Source of the DNA: Rhizobium leguminosarum bv. trifolii WSM1325
GTDB taxonomy: Bacteria > Pseudomonadota > Alphaproteobacteria > Rhizobiales > Rhizobiaceae
Length of the DNA: 64,000 nucleotides
Direction: 5' to 3'
Assembly (NCBI GenBank): GCA_000023185.1
Contig: CP001622.1
Span: 1,674,001-1,738,000 of the forward strand
Shown: one piece after another, positions 45,862 to 56,147 of the stretch
How positions within the stretch are numbered: position 1 is the first letter of the stretch
Layout: the number at the start of each line of letters is the position of its first letter
Position numbers and translations under genes: made by a program
The notes under the pieces: model-generated
What the model saw: only the letters and a program-made list of their open reading frames with translations
The model's database searches: none
Told to the model about the DNA's origin: nothing

Positions 45862-46302
45862 ATGAAGCTCTTCACGCGGAACAAGGTCCTGCGTGCCGCC
45901 GGATCGCTGCTGGCGCTCTCGGCCCTGCTTCCGCCGGCTGCGGCAAATGCCGCACGCATCGAAAATCCGGTTGCCGTCTTCTCCGGCCTCGACAAGATCA
46001 CCGGCCGCATCACGACCTTCGACGTCTATGTCAATGAGACGGTACAGTTCGGTGCGCTGCAGGTGACACCGAAGGCCTGTTATTCGCGCGACCAGTCGGA
46101 AGCACAGAAGATCGACGGTTTCGTCGAGGTCGATGAGATCACCCTCGACCGCAAGATCCGCCGCATCTTCACCGGCTGGATGTTCGCCGCCAGCCCCGGC
46201 CTCAACGCCGTCGAGCACCCGATCTACGACGTCTGGCTGAAGGACTGCAAGGCAAACTCGGATGTTCCGGCTCCTGACGGTGCCAAGGCGACAGCTCGCT
46301 AG
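45862..46302 (+). CDS. DUF2155 secreted protein
   Basis: This 146-residue protein has a clear signal peptide (about 30 residues ending ANAARIEN) and the DUF2155 core: VFSGLDKITGRITTFDVYV, LQVTPKACYSR and FTGWMFAASPGLNAVEHP, YDVWLKDC. Two Cys (in KACYSR and KDCK) may form a disulfide in the periplasm. Function unknown. It follows the NDUFA12-like gene. Confidence 0.9.
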   Translation: MKLFTRNKVLRAAGSLLALSALLPPAAANAARIENPVAVFSGLDKITGRITTFDVYVNETVQFGALQVTPKACYSRDQSEAQKIDGFVEVDEITLDRKIRRIFTGWMFAASPGLNAVEHPIYDVWLKDCKANSDVPAPDGAKATAR

Positions 46303-46317
46303 CGCCTCTCATCACGC

Positions 46318-46386
46318 TTTACAGCGCCGCGCGCCTTTTCAGACACACAAACAACGACGCTGTAACACTTTGAGTGACGCAGCAAC
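46318..46386 (-). repeat. Rhizobial intergenic palindromic element (family 1), second copy
   Basis: Read on the minus strand it has CAAAGTGTTACAGCGTC, TGTCTGAAAAGG and GCGCGGCGCTGTAAAG, aligning with the copy at 9908-9997. It fills the space between the convergent DUF2155 and DUF2167 genes. Confidence 0.75.
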
Positions 46387-46396
46387 CTGGATGAGC

Positions 46397-47320
46397 CTAT
46401 GCGGTGGGTGTCTTGTTCCTCTTGAAAAGGCCCTTGGCAAAGCGAAGCGCACCGGCGAACACAATGAAAACGAGGACGCCGCCCTTTTTGAGGAAGGCGA
46501 GGGCGAGTGCCAGCAATCCCACCTTGGCAGCAATCTTGGCGCCCGCGCCCGCAGCGATCATTCCCGCCATCCCATAGGCCGCGATCTTGTCGCCCTCGAC
46601 GTAGTCGGTATAGGCCATTCCCTTGTCGAACTGCACGAGCTTGGTGACGGTCGGGATGACACCCTCGATCTCTTTCAGCTGGTCGAGGCCGGCGACGAAG
46701 TTGAATTGAAATACGCCCTCGCGGCCGAACACACGCACGGAATAGTTCAGCGTGTGCTGCTTATCGTCGCCGAACATTAGATCACGCGCCCAGTGCAGCG
46801 CATGCGCGGATTTGTCGTAGTGCGGCGTGGATGCCCAGCCGACAAGCGTGATCTTCGGAAAACCCTGCTTTTCGCGCTCGACGTTGTTTTCCCTGATGGA
46901 ATCCTTGATGTTCTGCAGCAATTCGTCGTAATTGGTCGTGGCGACATCGACGTCCGAGACATAGCCGTCGGCGCTGTGTTCCACGGTGGAACCCCAGGCC
47001 TCTATATCGGTCGGCGCGTATTTCGCCGGGAAGATCATCCCCATCGTTCCCTCCGCCGCCGCCGGAGGATTTCCCCAGATATCGACGAGTACCGTCATCG
47101 CGTCGGCAGGGCTGAGATAGTAGAAGTCGGCGGGCACGTTCAGCGTTGCCTTCGCTTCAGGCAGCTTGATCACACCCTGCTGAAAATCGAGCTTCTCCAG
47201 CACCGGCTTTTCCGCGTCGGAAAAATCGGTCCTGCTCGGGAACATATCCTGGTAGGGACGTGCACCGGCTTGACCTGCAAATAAGGTCAAAAGGACTGCG
47301 GCAGCAAAATATCGTTTCAA
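46397..47320 (-). CDS. DUF2167 membrane-anchored protein
   Basis: This 307-residue protein has a signal peptide (KRYFAAAVLLTLFAGQAGA), a periplasmic DUF2167 domain with ATLNVPADFYYLSPADA and VGWASTPHYDKSAHALHWA, and two C-terminal hydrophobic segments before a basic tail. The TTG at 47320 is preferred because GGGGGAT precedes it and the signal peptide begins there; the frame extends 12 codons upstream to another TTG. Function unknown. It ends the minus-strand row starting at dsbA. Confidence 0.87.
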   Translation of the reverse strand: MKRYFAAAVLLTLFAGQAGARPYQDMFPSRTDFSDAEKPVLEKLDFQQGVIKLPEAKATLNVPADFYYLSPADAMTVLVDIWGNPPAAAEGTMGMIFPAKYAPTDIEAWGSTVEHSADGYVSDVDVATTNYDELLQNIKDSIRENNVEREKQGFPKITLVGWASTPHYDKSAHALHWARDLMFGDDKQHTLNYSVRVFGREGVFQFNFVAGLDQLKEIEGVIPTVTKLVQFDKGMAYTDYVEGDKIAAYGMAGMIAAGAGAKIAAKVGLLALALAFLKKGGVLVFIVFAGALRFAKGLFKRNKTPTA

Positions 47321-47395
47321 AATTCTATCCCCCGTTGCATTTTTGAACCTAGCCAAATCGGCTGGAAAATCAACGTGCGGATGAAACGATCGAGC

Positions 47396-48010
47396 TTAAA
47401 ACGTAAGGTGCGGCGACTCCATCGCTGCTGTCAGCATCGCGGCATAATCGGCCTTCGGAACGTCGATCGCTCCGAACGTCTTCAGGTGCTCGGTGGTGAA
47501 CTGGGTGTCGAGCAGGGTGAAGCCCCTTTCCCGCAGCCGGTCGACCAGATGAACGAGGCAGATCTTCGAGGCATCCGTCCGGCGCGAAAACATGCTTTCG
47601 CCGAAGAAGGCCGAGCCGAGCGAGACGCCGTAGAGGCCGCCGACCAGCTCATCGTCCTCCCAGGCTTCGACGGTATGGGCATGGCCCATGTCGTAGAGCG
47701 TCGAGTAGAGCGATCTGATCGTCCTGTTGATCCAGGTGCTCGGGCGCCCGGATGTCTCCTCCGCACAGGCAGCAATGACCTGATCGAAAGCGTGATCGAA
47801 ACGGATCTCGAAGGGTTTCTTGCGCACCGTCTTGGCAAGGCTTTTCGACACATGGAAATGGTCGAACGGCAGCACGCCGCGCAGTTCCGGTTCGACCCAG
47901 AAGATCTCCGGGTCGTCGGCGGATTCGGCCATCGGGAAGAGGCCGATGGAATAGGCGCGCAGGAGAATGTCAGGGGTTATGCCTGGTGACTTCCTGCGCG
48001 ATCCTGCCAT
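47396..48010 (-). CDS. aat: Leucyl/phenylalanyl-tRNA--protein transferase
   Basis: This 204-residue Aat transfers Leu or Phe from tRNA to proteins with N-terminal Arg or Lys, marking them for ClpAP. Family patterns include [30 protein letters not shown] and [20 protein letters not shown], and [11 protein letters not shown]. It starts seven bases after the accC stop, so it is probably in the acc transcript, a common arrangement in alphaproteobacteria. Confidence 0.95.
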   Translation of the reverse strand: MAGSRRKSPGITPDILLRAYSIGLFPMAESADDPEIFWVEPELRGVLPFDHFHVSKSLAKTVRKKPFEIRFDHAFDQVIAACAEETSGRPSTWINRTIRSLYSTLYDMGHAHTVEAWEDDELVGGLYGVSLGSAFFGESMFSRRTDASKICLVHLVDRLRERGFTLLDTQFTTEHLKTFGAIDVPKADYAAMLTAAMESPHLTF

Positions 48011-48017
48011 TCCTGTC

Positions 48018-49367
48018 CTATGCCGCCGGTGTGTTGGCGAGGTAGTCTTCCAGCCAGTGGATGTCGTAGTCGCCGTTGGCGATATCCTGGTTGGAGACGA
48101 GATCCTGGAATAGCGGCAGCGTTGTATTGATGCCGTCGACGACGAATTCGTCGAGCGCCCGGCGCAGGCGCATCATGCATTCGACGCGGGTACGGCCGTG
48201 CACGATCAGCTTGCCGATGAGGCTGTCGTAATAAGGCGGGATCTTGTAGCCCTGATAGGCACCGGAATCGATGCGCACGCCGAGACCACCCGGCGCGTGG
48301 AAGTGCGTGATCGTACCGGGTGAGGGCACGAAGGTGCGCGGGTGCTCGGCATTGATACGGCACTCGATGGCGTGACCGGAAAAATGCACTTCGTCCTGCG
48401 TCACCGACAGACCGCCGCCGGAAGCGACGCGGATCTGCTCGTGCACGAGGTCGATGCCGGTGATCGCTTCGGTGATCGGATGTTCCACCTGCAGGCGGGT
48501 GTTCATTTCGATGAAATAGAACTCGCCGTTCTCGTAGAGGAATTCGATCGTGCCGGCGCCGCGATATTTCAGCTTCTTCATGGCGTCGGCGCAGATCTGG
48601 CCGATCTTCATGCGCTGCTCGACGTTGAGGGCCGGCGAATTCGCCTCTTCCCAGACCTTCTGATGGCGCCGCTGCAGCGAGCAGTCGCGCTCGCCGAGAT
48701 GGATGGCATTGCCTTCGCCGTCGCCGAACACCTGGATTTCGATGTGGCGCGGCTTACCGAGATATTTTTCCATGTAGACGGCATCGTTGCCGAAGGCGGC
48801 TGCTGCTTCCGTGCGGGCCGTCGACCAGGCCTCGATCACGTCGGCCTCGCTCTTGGCGACCTTCATGCCGCGTCCGCCGCCGCCGGCCGTGGCCTTGATC
48901 AGCACCGGATAGCCGATTTCGGCGGCCGTCTTCAGCGCATCCTCTTCGGTCTTCACTTCGCCGTCCGAGCCTGGAACGACGGGAATGCCGAGTTCCAGCG
49001 CCGTCGTCTTGGCGGTGATCTTGTCGCCCATGATGCGGATATGGTCCGCCGTCGGCCCAATGAAAGTGATGCCGTGGGCTTCGAGGATATCGGCGAACTT
49101 GGCATTCTCCGACAGAAAGCCGTAGCCCGGATGCACGGCGTCGGCACCGGTGATCTCGCAGGCGGCGACGATCTGGTGGATGTTGAGATAGCTCTCGCGC
49201 GAGGAGGGTGGGCCGATGCAGACACTTTCGTCGGCAAGGCGCACATGCATGGCATCGGCGTCGGCGGTGGAATGAACCACGACGCAGGCAATGCCGAGCT
49301 CCTTGCAGGCCCGGAGCACGCGAAGGGCGATTTCTCCGCGATTGGCGATGAGGATTTTCGAAATCAT
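48018..49367 (-). CDS. accC: Acetyl-CoA carboxylase, biotin carboxylase subunit
   Basis: This 449-residue subunit carboxylates biotin on AccB with ATP and bicarbonate, the first step of fatty acid synthesis; length equals the E. coli enzyme. It starts [20 protein letters not shown] and has the Gly-rich ATP loop [11 protein letters not shown], and [16 protein letters not shown] with the catalytic Glu and Arg. ATG 49367 is chosen to match the family; ATG 49373 is two codons earlier. accB ends 10 bases upstream. Confidence 0.97.
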   Translation of the reverse strand: MISKILIANRGEIALRVLRACKELGIACVVVHSTADADAMHVRLADESVCIGPPSSRESYLNIHQIVAACEITGADAVHPGYGFLSENAKFADILEAHGITFIGPTADHIRIMGDKITAKTTALELGIPVVPGSDGEVKTEEDALKTAAEIGYPVLIKATAGGGGRGMKVAKSEADVIEAWSTARTEAAAAFGNDAVYMEKYLGKPRHIEIQVFGDGEGNAIHLGERDCSLQRRHQKVWEEANSPALNVEQRMKIGQICADAMKKLKYRGAGTIEFLYENGEFYFIEMNTRLQVEHPITEAITGIDLVHEQIRVASGGGLSVTQDEVHFSGHAIECRINAEHPRTFVPSPGTITHFHAPGGLGVRIDSGAYQGYKIPPYYDSLIGKLIVHGRTRVECMMRLRRALDEFVVDGINTTLPLFQDLVSNQDIANGDYDIHWLEDYLANTPAA

Positions 49368-49377
49368 GGGCATGGGC

Positions 49378-49839
49378 CTATTCGATGACGACGAGGGCTT
49401 GGCCGTATTCGACGGGATGTCCGTCATCGACGAGGATCTCGGTCACCTTGCCTGACTTCGGCGAAGGGATCTGGTTCATCGTCTTCATCGCTTCGATGAT
49501 GATCAACGTCTGGCCTTCCTTGACGGTTGCGCCGACTTCGATGAAGGGGCGCGCGCCCGGAGCCGACGCCATATAGACTGTGCCTACCATCGGTGCATTG
49601 ACGACATTGGCCGGGTTGCGGCTGGGAGCTGCGGCTGGCGCGGCAGCGGCTGCCGCAGCGGGCGCGGCAAAGGCCGGTGCGGCGATCGGCGCCTGAACAT
49701 ATTGCGGCGTGCCGGCGCGCGAAACGCGGATGCGCAGGTCGTCCTGCTCGACCTCGATCTCCGTCAGATCCGTTTCGTTGAGAATATTGGCGAGATCGCG
49801 GATCAGTGCCTGGTCGATACCCGATTTCTTTTCAGCCAT
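49378..49839 (-). CDS. accB: Acetyl-CoA carboxylase, biotin carboxyl carrier protein
   Basis: This 153-residue BCCP has an N-terminal dimer region ([20 protein letters not shown]), an Ala/Pro-rich linker, and a C-terminal biotinyl domain with [11 protein letters not shown], where the Lys is biotinylated. The family thumb is in the sequence [16 protein letters not shown] 49839 is preferred to an open frame 33 codons longer. It lies 20 bases after aroQ and 10 before accC. Confidence 0.95.
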   Translation of the reverse strand: MAEKKSGIDQALIRDLANILNETDLTEIEVEQDDLRIRVSRAGTPQYVQAPIAAPAFAAPAAAAAAAPAAAPSRNPANVVNAPMVGTVYMASAPGARPFIEVGATVKEGQTLIIIEAMKTMNQIPSPKSGKVTEILVDDGHPVEYGQALVVIE

Positions 49840-49859
49840 GGTGTTGCCCTGTCTTATTC

Positions 49860-50297
49860 TTATGCCGTGATGTTCTTCAGCGCGTGGAGCGCCAGGATGT
49901 AGCTGTGAGGCCCGAAGCCACAGATCACGCCTTTGCATGCCGGCGCGATCATCGACTTGTGGCGGAATTCTTCCCGTGCATGCACGTTGGATATGTGGAG
50001 CTCGACGACGGGAATGGAAATAGCGCGGATCGCATCATGCAGCGCGACCGATGTATGCGTATAGGCGCCTGCATTGATGGCAACGCCGACGGCCTTTTCG
50101 TCGGCCTCATGGAACCAATCGACGAGCGTGCCTTCGTGATTGCTCTGGCGGAAGTCGATATCGAGGCCGAGCTCGCGCCCTGCAGCCTTGCAGTCCGCCT
50201 CGATGTCCTTGAGCGTCTTGCCGCCATAAATGCCGGGCTCTCGTTTACCCAGCATGTTCAGGTTGGGGCCGTTCAGGACAAAAATCGTTTGCGTCAT
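49860..50297 (-). CDS. aroQ: 3-Dehydroquinate dehydratase, type II
   Basis: This 145-residue dodecameric enzyme catalyses step three of the shikimate pathway. It begins with LNGPNLNMLGKREPGIYGG containing the catalytic Tyr, has the loop Arg nearby, and the His in ELHISNVHAREEFRH. It precedes accB in the same direction with a 20-base gap. Confidence 0.96.
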   Translation of the reverse strand: MTQTIFVLNGPNLNMLGKREPGIYGGKTLKDIEADCKAAGRELGLDIDFRQSNHEGTLVDWFHEADEKAVGVAINAGAYTHTSVALHDAIRAISIPVVELHISNVHAREEFRHKSMIAPACKGVICGFGPHSYILALHALKNITA

Positions 50298-50458
50298 CGA
50301 ATGTTCCGTAAAAGGTACGACGGCAACCTATAGACTCCGCGAAGGCTGAATGAAAGCCCTTACGGAATGGCCAGCGGCAATCGTGCCACATTTGTCCACA
50401 TGGTTGAAACACTTCGATTTTGGCGATTTGATGAGCTGGCGGCTGGGGGCTGCTTTGC

Positions 50459-51217
50459 TCAGCAGGCGGTCTTGCCGCAGCTGCGCATGTTCTTGACCTT
50501 GGCTTCGAGATCGTCGAGCCCGACGGCGCCGGGCACCAGTTCGTTGCCGATCACATAGGAGGGCGTACCGCTAATGCCGAGACTGGAGGCGAGCTGGTAG
50601 GTCGCCTGGACTATACCGTCATTCGGGCTCTTTGCCATCTCGGCGCGGATCTTGTCCGCGCTGACGCCGAGCGAAGCGGCAACCGCGATCGCTGTTTCGT
50701 CGGAGGCACGGCCTTCGGTGCCGAGAAGGGCAACGTGGAAATCGGCATATTTCTCCGGTGCGAGCTTGCGGAAGGCGTCGGCCACCTTGTGGGCGGCGAC
50801 CGAATCCGGCCCGAGGATCGGGAATTCCTTGAGGACGAAACGGACGTTCTTGTCCTTCTTCAGCATCGCCTGCATGTCGGGAAGCGCATGGCGGCAGTAG
50901 CTGCAATTATAATCGAAGAATTCGACGACAGTGACATCGCCCTTGGGATTGCCGAGCGTGACGTCGTTCTTTGAATCGAAAATGTCGGTGGTGTTCTCTT
51001 CGATCGCCATATTGGCTTTCACCGACCGCTGGGCCTCCTGCTTCTTTTGCAGCGCATCCTGGACTTCGAGCATGATCTCGGGGTTCTCGATCAGGTATTG
51101 CTTGATGAATTCGCCGAACTCCTTCTTCTGCTGGTCGTCGAGCGCTGCCGCGGGAAGCGGAAGGGCGATCGATGCGGCAAGCGCCACTGCGGTGAAGGTC
51201 TTCGGGAAGAATGCCAT
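50459..51217 (-). CDS. DsbA-family periplasmic thioredoxin-fold protein
   Basis: This 252-residue protein has a signal peptide (ALAASIALPLPAAALDD), an N-terminal helical region similar to the Com1/DsbA-like oligomerisation domain, and the active site FFDYNCSYCRHALP with Cys-Ser-Tyr-Cys. The cis-Pro loop is in ISGTPSYVIG. It probably exchanges disulfides in envelope proteins; whether oxidase or isomerase is unclear. It heads the row dsbA-aroQ-accB-accC-aat on the minus strand. Confidence 0.9.
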   Translation of the reverse strand: MAFFPKTFTAVALAASIALPLPAAALDDQQKKEFGEFIKQYLIENPEIMLEVQDALQKKQEAQRSVKANMAIEENTTDIFDSKNDVTLGNPKGDVTVVEFFDYNCSYCRHALPDMQAMLKKDKNVRFVLKEFPILGPDSVAAHKVADAFRKLAPEKYADFHVALLGTEGRASDETAIAVAASLGVSADKIRAEMAKSPNDGIVQATYQLASSLGISGTPSYVIGNELVPGAVGLDDLEAKVKNMRSCGKTAC

Positions 51218-51428
51218 GTTATCCTCGTCATCGGCGGGATGGTCGTCTCTTCGTCGAGAAGACCGTCGCCGGGTTAATGGACTTGAATGCGTCGCGTCAA
51301 GGTACGGTGCGTTCGGTTCTGCTCAAACAGGAATTTTTCATCCCCGTCCGGCCCTCGCGGGATTGTGATGAGCCGATTAATGCGGCAATTGTCGGGCCGT
51401 CACTGAAGAAGCTGAGCGAGAAACGATC

Positions 51429-52586
51429 TTGTTTTCCATATCGAAACGCAGCGAAGTTGAGCCTTTTCACGCCATGGACGTCCTGGCGGAGGCGACGAAG
51501 CGGCGCGCGAGCGGCCATCCCGTGATCTCGATGGCGGTCGGTCAGCCCTCGCATCCGGCACCTGAGGCGGCCCTCGAAGCGGCGCGCGCAGCCCTCGCCG
51601 AAGGCAGGATCGGCTATACCGATGCGTTGGGAACGGCGCGGCTGAAATCGGCGCTCGCCTGGCACTACAAGGATCGCCACGGCCTGGAGATCGATCCCAA
51701 GCGCATCGCCATCACCACCGGTTCCTCGGCCGGCTTTAATCTCGCCTTCCTGTCGCTTTTCGATGCCGGCGATGCGGTGGCGATCGCAAGACCGGGTTAT
51801 CCCGCCTATCGCAATATCCTCGGCGCGCTGGGCTTGAAGGTTCTGGAAGTGCCTGTAACGGCCGAGACCCACTTCACCCTGACGCCGCAAAGCCTCGAAG
51901 CGGCGCAGAAGGAAAGCGGCATGACGCTGAAAGGCGTGCTGCTCGCAAGCCCGGCCAACCCGACCGGCACGTTGACCGGCCGCGAGGGTCTGAAGGCGCT
52001 TTCGGATTACTGCGCGGCCCATTCCATCGCCTTCATCTCCGATGAAATCTATCACGGGCTGACCTTCGCCGGCGAGGAGGCGAGCGCGCTGGAGCTGACC
52101 GACGAGGCGATCGTCATCAACTCCTTCTCCAAATATTATTGCATGACCGGCTGGCGAATCGGCTGGATGGTGCTTCCCGAGCGCTTGGTGCGGCCGATCG
52201 AGCGGGTGGCGCAGAGCCTCTATATCTCCCCGCCCGAGCTCTCCCAGATTGCCGCCACGGCCGCTCTGAGCGCCGGTGCCGAGCTCGATCGTTACAAGAC
52301 CAGTTACGCCGCCAACCGCGATTTGCTGATGCGGCGCCTGCCGCAGATCGGGTTTTCGATCGCCTCGCCGATGGACGGCGCCTTCTACGCCTATCTCGAC
52401 GTCACCCGCTTCACCAATGACAGCATGGGCTTCGCCAAACGCATGCTCGCGGAAATCGACGTCGCCGCCACGCCGGGTCTCGATTTCGATCCGCTGGAGG
52501 GAAATCGAACCTTGCGTCTGTCCTATGCGGGCTCGCAAGCGGAGATCGCCGAGGCGGTGGAGCGAATCGCGGCCTGGCTGAAATAG
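51429..52586 (+). CDS. Pyridoxal-phosphate-dependent aminotransferase (class I/II)
   Basis: This 385-residue enzyme has the family core: AVGQPSHPAPEAA, the SPANPTGT loop, the PLP-binding Lys in NSFSKYYCMTGWRIGWM, and the C-terminal Arg in RTLRLSYAGS. The amino donor is not predictable from sequence. The start appears to be TTG 51429; no ATG start gives a full N-terminus. It is divergent from the DsbA-like gene. Confidence 0.88.
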   Translation: MFSISKRSEVEPFHAMDVLAEATKRRASGHPVISMAVGQPSHPAPEAALEAARAALAEGRIGYTDALGTARLKSALAWHYKDRHGLEIDPKRIAITTGSSAGFNLAFLSLFDAGDAVAIARPGYPAYRNILGALGLKVLEVPVTAETHFTLTPQSLEAAQKESGMTLKGVLLASPANPTGTLTGREGLKALSDYCAAHSIAFISDEIYHGLTFAGEEASALELTDEAIVINSFSKYYCMTGWRIGWMVLPERLVRPIERVAQSLYISPPELSQIAATAALSAGAELDRYKTSYAANRDLLMRRLPQIGFSIASPMDGAFYAYLDVTRFTNDSMGFAKRMLAEIDVAATPGLDFDPLEGNRTLRLSYAGSQAEIAEAVERIAAWLK

Positions 52587-52614
52587 CGCTCGCGGCTGCT
52601 TACTCTCTTATCGC

Positions 52615-53955
52615 TCAGCTACGCGACGAAAACAGTGAGGCAAGCGTCGAAGACGGTTTGTTGTTCAGCCGCGGCACCACCACGAGCTGCTTGATGTCGC
52701 CGCGCTTGTAGGCGGCGAGGAAGCGGCGGTAATCCTTGAAGGAGACACAGCCGTTGGAATCGCCGTTCTTGCCGAGCATGTAGGTATGGGCGAGTAGGCC
52801 GACACGGTCATAGATGGCGTCGGAACCTTCGACCGGCGTTAGCCGCAATGCTTCGACGCCATGGAAAAGGCTCTCGCGCATGGTGAGGGCATAGGTGTGC
52901 GGCGGCGTCGGTCCACGCATCTTCTTGTTGGCGAAACGCGGGTTGTCGCGCATCTTGCCGAGCCCGGAATGGGCCTCGAGGCGCTCGCCGTTCGGCAGAT
53001 AGACGGTGCTGTTTTCGATATCGTAGATCGCCACGCCTGCGCGCAGCTTCGGCGAGAAGACCGGCTTATCGTAGCGCGGCACTGCATCGTCCTCGTCATC
53101 TTCGATCGGCGAGTTCGGCTGGGCGTAGGCAAGTACAGGCTCGTCAGAGCGCTGCGAACCCTTGGAGGCCGGTGTCGGTTTGCCGATGAGGCCATCGGGA
53201 CGTGCCATCGGCAGCGGCACCGAACCTTCATCCGGCGCCAGCACGAGATCGAAGGGGGGCGCGTCGTCCGCGGCGGCGACGACGTCAGGTGCGGGTGCCG
53301 AAGCGGGAATGGAGGCGGTTCTGAGAGGAGGTGTGGTTGGTTCGACCGGGGCCGGCGCGATTTGCCGGGATCCGGCATCGGCAAGCGCAAGCAGGGTCGG
53401 GAGTTCGGCTGCGGCGACCGCCTCCTTCGAGGGAACGATGATCCGGTCGCCGTCGTCTTCGTCCGTCTCTGCCGAGGCGAGCTCGACCGGCGCCGTCACG
53501 ATGACATCGTCCTTGCGGAATTTGGCGCTGTCGGAGATCGCCGCCACGACCGGCTGTTCGGCAGCCATGGCGAGCCGATTGTTTTTGGCGAGAACCGCGA
53601 GCGCTGTCGCGGCGGCAGCGGTCTTTTCGGCATGGGATTGAATGAGGCTCGCCGTCAGCGGTACCTTCGGCTTCGCATCGAAGGCGGCCAGCCGGTCGGC
53701 CTTGCCGACATGGATCAGCCTCTCGTGACGCGGTGAAGGCGCCAGCTTCGGCGCAGTCGCCACCTGTGCCAGGCGATCCGGCGGAGAATAGGGAGCGGCT
53801 AACGAGTGCATCGTCGCGAAGGTCGCGATCAGCCATGTAGAGGTCAGAAATCCGGCGCCGACAACACCGTAAAGGAAACCGCGAGATCTGCGCCAACGGA
53901 AAGCAGATCCGCCAAGAAGGGTGACGTCATCGAACGTCCCGACCGCAAACGCCAT
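52615..53955 (-). CDS. Membrane-anchored DUF2778 (Tlde1-type) L,D-transpeptidase-like protein
   Basis: This 446-residue protein has one N-terminal membrane helix (about 30-52; FLYGVVGAGFLTSTWLIATF), a Pro/Ala-rich low-complexity linker, and a C-terminal DUF2778 domain with NGERLEAHSGLGKMRD and HTYMLGKNGDSNGCVSF, containing the His and Ser-x-Gly-Cys of the L,D-transpeptidase active site. It would act on peptidoglycan in the periplasm. The start at ATG 53955 removes an unsupported 35-codon extension. It stands apart from known cell-wall operons. Confidence 0.87.
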   Translation of the reverse strand: MAFAVGTFDDVTLLGGSAFRWRRSRGFLYGVVGAGFLTSTWLIATFATMHSLAAPYSPPDRLAQVATAPKLAPSPRHERLIHVGKADRLAAFDAKPKVPLTASLIQSHAEKTAAAATALAVLAKNNRLAMAAEQPVVAAISDSAKFRKDDVIVTAPVELASAETDEDDGDRIIVPSKEAVAAAELPTLLALADAGSRQIAPAPVEPTTPPLRTASIPASAPAPDVVAAADDAPPFDLVLAPDEGSVPLPMARPDGLIGKPTPASKGSQRSDEPVLAYAQPNSPIEDDEDDAVPRYDKPVFSPKLRAGVAIYDIENSTVYLPNGERLEAHSGLGKMRDNPRFANKKMRGPTPPHTYALTMRESLFHGVEALRLTPVEGSDAIYDRVGLLAHTYMLGKNGDSNGCVSFKDYRRFLAAYKRGDIKQLVVVPRLNNKPSSTLASLFSSRS

Positions 53956-54161
53956 ACTACACTCGTCTTTCAAACTCGCTACGCAGGCCGGCGGCACTGA
54001 CTGACTAAACTTCGCCGGGGGCCGGTACAGGCGCAAATGGGCCGAATTTAGACCACCCACGACGTCCGACTGTCTCGCAAGGATGACGAATTATGGTTTC
54101 TAATTTGTTTACGCGGCGTTGCAGTTTTTCACGACGTCTCAAAAAGATGCGTTGAGGCGTC

Positions 54162-56042
54162 TCAGGCGCGCTCCATCACATAACTTCCCGGCGCTTCCTC
54201 GATCGCGTTCAGCGCGTCGCCGCCGGGTTTGCGGGCCGGCACGCGTCCGCCGTCATGCGTCTCGATCCAGGCCTGCCAATGCGGCCACCATGATCCCGGG
54301 GTCTCCGTCGCCTGCTCGAGCCAGGTCTCGTAGTCCCCCTTGGCGGGGCCGCCGGTCCAGAATTGATACTTCTTCCTGTCGGGCGGGTTGACGACGCCGG
54401 CGATATGTCCCGAGCCGGTCACGACGAATTCCACCTTGCCGCCGAAGAATCGGCTGCCGAGGAAGACGGACTTGGCAGGTGCGATGTGATCCTCGCGGGT
54501 GGCGAGATTATAGATCGGGATTTTGACGTCCTTCAGTGACACGGACTTGCCGTCGAGGATCATCTCGTTCTGCGTCAGCGCATTGTTGAGATAGCAATTG
54601 CGCAGGTAGAAGGCATGGTTTGCCGCTGCCATGCGGGTCGAATCGGCGTTCCAGAACAACAGGTCGAAGGGCAGGGGATCCTGGCCCTTGAGGTAGTTGT
54701 TGACGAAATAAGGCCAGATCAGCTCGGAGGCGCGCAGCATGTTGAAGGCCATCGACATCTTCGTGCCGTCGAGATAGCCGGCCGCCCGCATATGCTCTTC
54801 GAGCGATTCAAGCTGCTCCTCGTCGACAAAGACCTTGAGGTCGCCGGCATGGGTGAAATCGACCTGGGTGGTGAAGAGTGTCGCAGTCTTGATGCGCTTG
54901 TTCTTCTCCTTGGCATGCAGCGCCAGTGTCGCGGCCAGCAGCGTACCGCCGACGCAGTAGCCGACGGCGTTGACATCCTTCTCGCCGGTCGCTTTCTCGA
55001 TTGTATCAAGCGCGAAATCGATGCCTTCGCGGGCATAGGCCGTCCAGTCCTTTTCGGCGTGGCGCGCATCCGGGTTGACCCAGGAAATGACGAACACCGT
55101 CTGACCCTGGTCGACGCACCATTTGATGAAGGATTTTTGCGGGTTGAGGTCGAGAATATAGAACTTGTTGATCCAGGGCGGGCAGATCAGCAGCGGCCGC
55201 TTCAGCACCGTTTCAGTCGAAGCCTCGTACTGGATGATCTGGCAGATGTCGTTCTGGGCGATCACCTTGCCTGGTGTCAGCGCCATATCGCGGCCGACGG
55301 CGAATTTCGTCATGTCGGTCTGGCGAAGACGAAGATCGCCGTTTCCGGCAGCGATATCCTCGGCCAGCATCTTCATGCCGCGCACCAGATTGGCGCCGCT
55401 GGTCGCGATTGTCTCGCGGTAGAGTTGCGGATTGGTGGCGATGAAGTTGGTCGGCGAAAGCGCTGCCGTGATCTGCTTCACGTAGAAGCCGGCCTTGTGC
55501 TTGGTGTGTTCATCGAGGCCATCGGTTTCCGACACCATCTTTTCCACCCAGTCGGTGGTGAGGAAATAGACCTGGCGGAGAAAATCGAAGAACGGATTCT
55601 TCTGCCAGTCCTCGTCCGAGAAGCGCTTGTCCTTGCGGGTGTCCGGCTCGGCAGGCGTGGGATCGCCCTGCATTCGCTGCATCGAGCGCATCCAGAGGCC
55701 GAAGAACGAGGACATCAGCTGCGTCTGTGCCTCGAAGGTGCGGCGCGGATCGGAAATCCAGTATTCGGTGACCTTGGAAAGCGTCTTGACCATGTCGGTC
55801 ATCGGATCGGCGGCGCTTTCGGTGATCTCGCCGCGTTCGCGCGGCGCAAGCCAGGCAGACGCTGCTTGTCCTAGATTTTCGAGCGCCCGAGCGAAATTCA
55901 TCGCCATGGCCTCAGGATCCTTCAACAGATAGGGATCGAGATCGTTCGCGTCGAAGCCGGTCTTGCCGCCATTCTCCTGCTTGCTGTCGGTCACCATTTC
56001 CTCCGGCGGCAGCACCACTCTTTTTATCCATTCGTTGTACAT
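54162..56042 (-). CDS. phaC: Class I poly(3-hydroxyalkanoate) synthase
   Basis: This 626-residue enzyme polymerises hydroxyacyl-CoA to polyhydroxybutyrate in the cytoplasm. The lipase-like box GYCVGGTLLA with the catalytic Cys is near residue 360, with Asp in ATREDHIAPAKS and His in VVTGSGHIAGVVN. The N-terminal portion includes NPFFDFLRQVYFLTTDW. The start at ATG 56042 (MYNEWIKRVVLPPEEM) matches the usual rhizobial PhaC N-terminus; later and earlier Met codons exist. It is transcribed away from the small lipoprotein gene. Confidence 0.96.
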   Translation of the reverse strand: MYNEWIKRVVLPPEEMVTDSKQENGGKTGFDANDLDPYLLKDPEAMAMNFARALENLGQAASAWLAPRERGEITESAADPMTDMVKTLSKVTEYWISDPRRTFEAQTQLMSSFFGLWMRSMQRMQGDPTPAEPDTRKDKRFSDEDWQKNPFFDFLRQVYFLTTDWVEKMVSETDGLDEHTKHKAGFYVKQITAALSPTNFIATNPQLYRETIATSGANLVRGMKMLAEDIAAGNGDLRLRQTDMTKFAVGRDMALTPGKVIAQNDICQIIQYEASTETVLKRPLLICPPWINKFYILDLNPQKSFIKWCVDQGQTVFVISWVNPDARHAEKDWTAYAREGIDFALDTIEKATGEKDVNAVGYCVGGTLLAATLALHAKEKNKRIKTATLFTTQVDFTHAGDLKVFVDEEQLESLEEHMRAAGYLDGTKMSMAFNMLRASELIWPYFVNNYLKGQDPLPFDLLFWNADSTRMAAANHAFYLRNCYLNNALTQNEMILDGKSVSLKDVKIPIYNLATREDHIAPAKSVFLGSRFFGGKVEFVVTGSGHIAGVVNPPDRKKYQFWTGGPAKGDYETWLEQATETPGSWWPHWQAWIETHDGGRVPARKPGGDALNAIEEAPGSYVMERA

Positions 56043-56147
56043 CGTGATCGAACGAGAAAACAAGTTCCACCCGCATCGGCTCATGCTATTGCTTTGTGGC
56101 TGCGACAAATTTAACAGTCGAAGCAGTCAAAACTGGATTTTTGAGGC

